This document shows positions 57,181 through 64,000 of a stretch of 64,000 bases of DNA, piece by piece (position 1 is the stretch's first letter; each line of letters begins with the position of its first letter). The stretch is from contig NC_064036.1 of the NCBI RefSeq assembly GCF_932526225.1, positions 7,881,519-7,945,518 on the forward strand, given 5' to 3'. The translations under genes and the position numbers were made by a program. Origin of the DNA: Nematostella vectensis. Its lineage: Eukaryota; Cnidaria; Anthozoa; Actiniaria; Edwardsiidae. Below the pieces are notes generated by a model. That model did not search any database. It was not told the origin of the DNA and worked only from the letters and a program-made list of their open reading frames with translations.

Positions 57181-58201
57181 ATTTTGTCTTAGTACGACAT
57201 CAACACTGTTCCCGACTTTCTGCTGTCTTAATTGTTATTCAAAACTGTATAGAAAATATCTACACCCACCTCCCTCCCGCTGAGGTTGCAGTCAGTGCTG
57301 ATTCCAGACGTTTATTTTTATACATTCACTGAATTTTTGCCCCACCTCCAGGTTTGGCCTCTGATAACGGATCGATCCTTTCTGGGATCATACACATTCG
57401 TAAATGTCTGAAACATGCTTGCTAGAGGGCGAAGAGCATGACCTGATTGAACTCTTTTGAAAATATATCAAGATTTCGATCAACAGATAAAATAAGAGAT
57501 AAGAAAATTCGCCTGACAATGTGAGAAGCGGGTTCTTCTGGAGGGTCACCATAAATCCCCTGAGATCAACAACAGGTTAACAGACTATCTACAGTTTATT
57601 GCTTTTTTATCAACAGACATCCTGCCTACCAGTACCAGTTTGATGTAATACGACACAACACGTCCGGCTCAAAATACATATCTAGTGGAGCACATTAAGT
57701 GTCACGATTCTAATTTTTACTATGGCACAATATTAAGTAATCCACCTCAAATCGGATTTAGTTTTCACAGGAAAGGGTGTCTAACCATCGAACTTGAAAC
57801 AAGACTCAACTCTTTAGCCACTAATGTGGATTCCTCATAGGAGGGTTATTATCAACATGACAACATCAAACAACTTCTGGATGAATATCATAGCGACCCT
57901 GAGAGAAAACGGTGTGTAGTGAGGAGCCAGATGCGTTACAACGGAAACGCACGCATCTTTTGCTGACAACTTGACCGTTAGCGATCAACTTTCATTTAAT
58001 AATTAATAATGTCAGTTACTTTCGTGTCAGTAAAATATAATCAGTATGTTTACTATTTACTAGGCATTAAATGTGTACCTTTGAATAATTTGAAACGTTA
58101 ACTGTTGAAAGTATTACTTTTAGATGTCGGTGTCGTAAATGCTCGTTTTAGCGCCTTGGCGGCGGGGTGTAAATAGGCTATTATTTCAAGACCAGATTCC
58201 T
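57181..58201. other. Spacer between gene C and SMAD2/3 (convergent)
   Basis: No gene seen. The two genes point towards each other and their 3' ends lie within about 1 kb. Confidence 0.5.
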
Positions 58202-58207
58202 TTTATT
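58202..58207 (-). promoter_or_regulatory. Poly(A) signal of SMAD2/3
   Basis: AATAAA on the minus strand, about 505 bases after the SMAD stop codon at 58712. The open frame in between (58404-58711) is 3' UTR. Confidence 0.55.
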
Positions 58208-58711
58208 TAAAAAAAACTTTCTAAAAAGTTTGATAGTTGAGTCTTTTTTATACAACTTCTTCTTATTTTTCCATTTTCTAAGATAGTTGAGTCTATTGAG
58301 ACTGGGCGGTAAAACGAGCATTTGATTTGTGAGTTACTGAGTCGAAATCCTCTTTCCACTTAAACCCATGCAGATCGCCTGTTTAACGGGCTCAGTGCCC
58401 AAGTCACCACTGAGTGAGATTAGCAGGAAATACCCAAGTCATGGCACACACAAACTTGCATGACAGCAAGCCAAGACTGAAGACTGCCTCACAGAGTGTT
58501 ACAGATACATTTGAAACAATAACAGTTGCGATGAGGCCTAATACATACGTCGAACCCTTTTGTCTTGATAAAATGCCTATACATAGAATAAAATATAAGA
58601 GCATAAAAAATGGAAACCAAACTTCAGCACCAACGTAGTGCCCATCTAAAATAGTTATCTTTTGGGAGTCCCACTCAGCACAGTCAGTGTCCTTGGGCGT
58701 GGTCTCATAGA

Positions 58712-62773
<4,062 letters not shown>

Positions 62774-64000
62774 CTAAAAAACAAAATAAGAAATATCCAA
62801 GTTAATGTGATATATTTACAAATACGGACTTTGACTTATTGCATTCCATTTTTCAAGTTAAAAAAGGAAGAAATAATCATTGTAGCCAAAATCTATAAAT
62901 CTGGTTGCTTTTTATTCCAAACTCACATCACTTAAACACAGGGTGATGACTCATTGGCTCCTAATAGATTGATAGATAGAAATCAGCCTCTTTCAAAACA
63001 GAGTCGGTCATTTAAGATAGTCAAATTGTAATCCGTAAAGAAAGTTCACGTAAATAATAAATACATGGATATAAGGCTAATTCAGATATGTATATGCTTG
63101 GTAACAAAGGCCATTTGAACTCGAAGAAGAGCATTGTTCAACTTTGGATTGTATAGAGTGTTTATAGGAAAATATTTACTACACAAAAGTCACCTTTCAA
63201 AGATAAGCTTTTAAACAATTTTAGGGGGTCTTGAAAAAAAGACCCCCAAACGTGAAACAGTTATACAAAGAGTAAACCATTTTGTATTCAACAGCCCAGG
63301 TAAAAACGCGAAGCAGAACAAGAAAACATAATGGATTGAAAAAATGTACTCAAAATATTGACTTTGATGGTTGATACGTTAGAAAAAAATAGCGAAAAAA
63401 TGAAGGGAAGAAACGTCTTCGGTTGACAAGGGAGAATTGAGGTAAAGGATGGAAATTACACACCCAAATAAGAGGAAATGACCAATGCAAGAAGGAATTC
63501 CTCAGAGAAAGGAAGTCCGTAAATAGAACGAGAACTCAATAACGAAAATTGAGGTACTTGTTTCAACACAAATTTATTTATTTATAAACTTCGGTATGCG
63601 GTTATGTAAAGGTACATTGTACAAAAAACTCGATAGAGTAAAGTCAGACTTTCTAGTCTTCGAATGCCGTGATGTTCAGATGTTAAAGATAAGAAATCTT
63701 TTGGATATGGTACGCAAAAGAGACAGCTAGCGAAACACTGAGAGAACACAAAAATCACATGCGAGATTCGAACGAGCTGCGCGCAAAGATAAAGAACCCG
63801 TAAAACCTAAACAAGACCACTAGACATGCTAAAAGGCGCTTCAATCATACTCTAGATAAACAGCAAACATAGTGCTAACGCATATGAAAACAACTTGCTC
63901 TGTGGATACGACAAATCTTGAGTTGAATACTTTAAGAGAGCAAATCAAACAAAATTTCGAGTCGAAACCACGAGGCTGCTGCGAAACTTAGCTTCAAACA
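62774..64000 (-). other. Upstream intron of SMAD2/3
   Basis: AT-rich sequence without recognisable exon or repeat. Since the exon at 62773 begins inside a codon, this must be intron or contain an undetected exon. Confidence 0.6.

Overview
The window is animal nuclear DNA. All six multi- or single-exon protein genes I can reconstruct have metazoan architectures: an ionotropic glutamate receptor, a membrane M13 zinc peptidase, an ephexin-type RhoGEF, a CARD caspase and an R-SMAD of the SMAD2/3 class, plus small orphan genes. Many short phase-consistent introns, AT-rich spacers, abundant minisatellites and palindromic MITEs fit an anthozoan cnidarian such as Nematostella. The organism name is inference; the gene models were hand-spliced and checked by reading-frame phase.

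Layout: 1-3016, spacer with an edge minisatellite and a foldback element. 3017-18227 (+), a complete 13-exon glutamate receptor of 890 aa whose introns carry seven tandem arrays. 18228-20790, a 22-bp minisatellite and a palindromic MITE. 20915-21415 (+), a small secreted orphan protein behind a clear TATA box. 22091-31352 (-), a complete 18-exon neprilysin/ECE-like peptidase of 752 aa. 31353-33261, spacer with a MITE. 33262-45668 (-), a 23-coding-exon ephexin-like RhoGEF of 1278 aa with a non-coding 5' exon near 46.46 kb. 47276-57176, a CARD caspase gene (51371-53529, +) flanked by three members of an unrecognised membrane-protein family: an intact gene at 47.3-47.9 kb (-), a broken paralogue at 48.9-49.9 kb (-) and a diverged longer relative at 56.3-57.2 kb (+). 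58712-62773 (-), the linker and MH2 exons of SMAD2/3, whose MH1 part lies beyond the right edge.

The most unusual observation concerns tandem repeats built from splice junctions. Five times in two to three genes, the repeat unit is the exon/intron boundary itself: the acceptor of receptor exon 3 (about 41 x 50 bp), the donor of the same exon (about 11 x 38 bp), the donor of receptor exon 11 (about 8 diverged copies), the donor of peptidase exon 12 (about 42 x 19 bp, making up almost the whole intron) and, in an old low-copy form, a donor in the GEF DH domain (3 copies). The real splice sites are therefore embedded in arrays of sequence-identical decoys. A second point of interest is the three-member membrane family sharing a hydrophobic hairpin and a C-terminal DYELVPS motif around the caspase.
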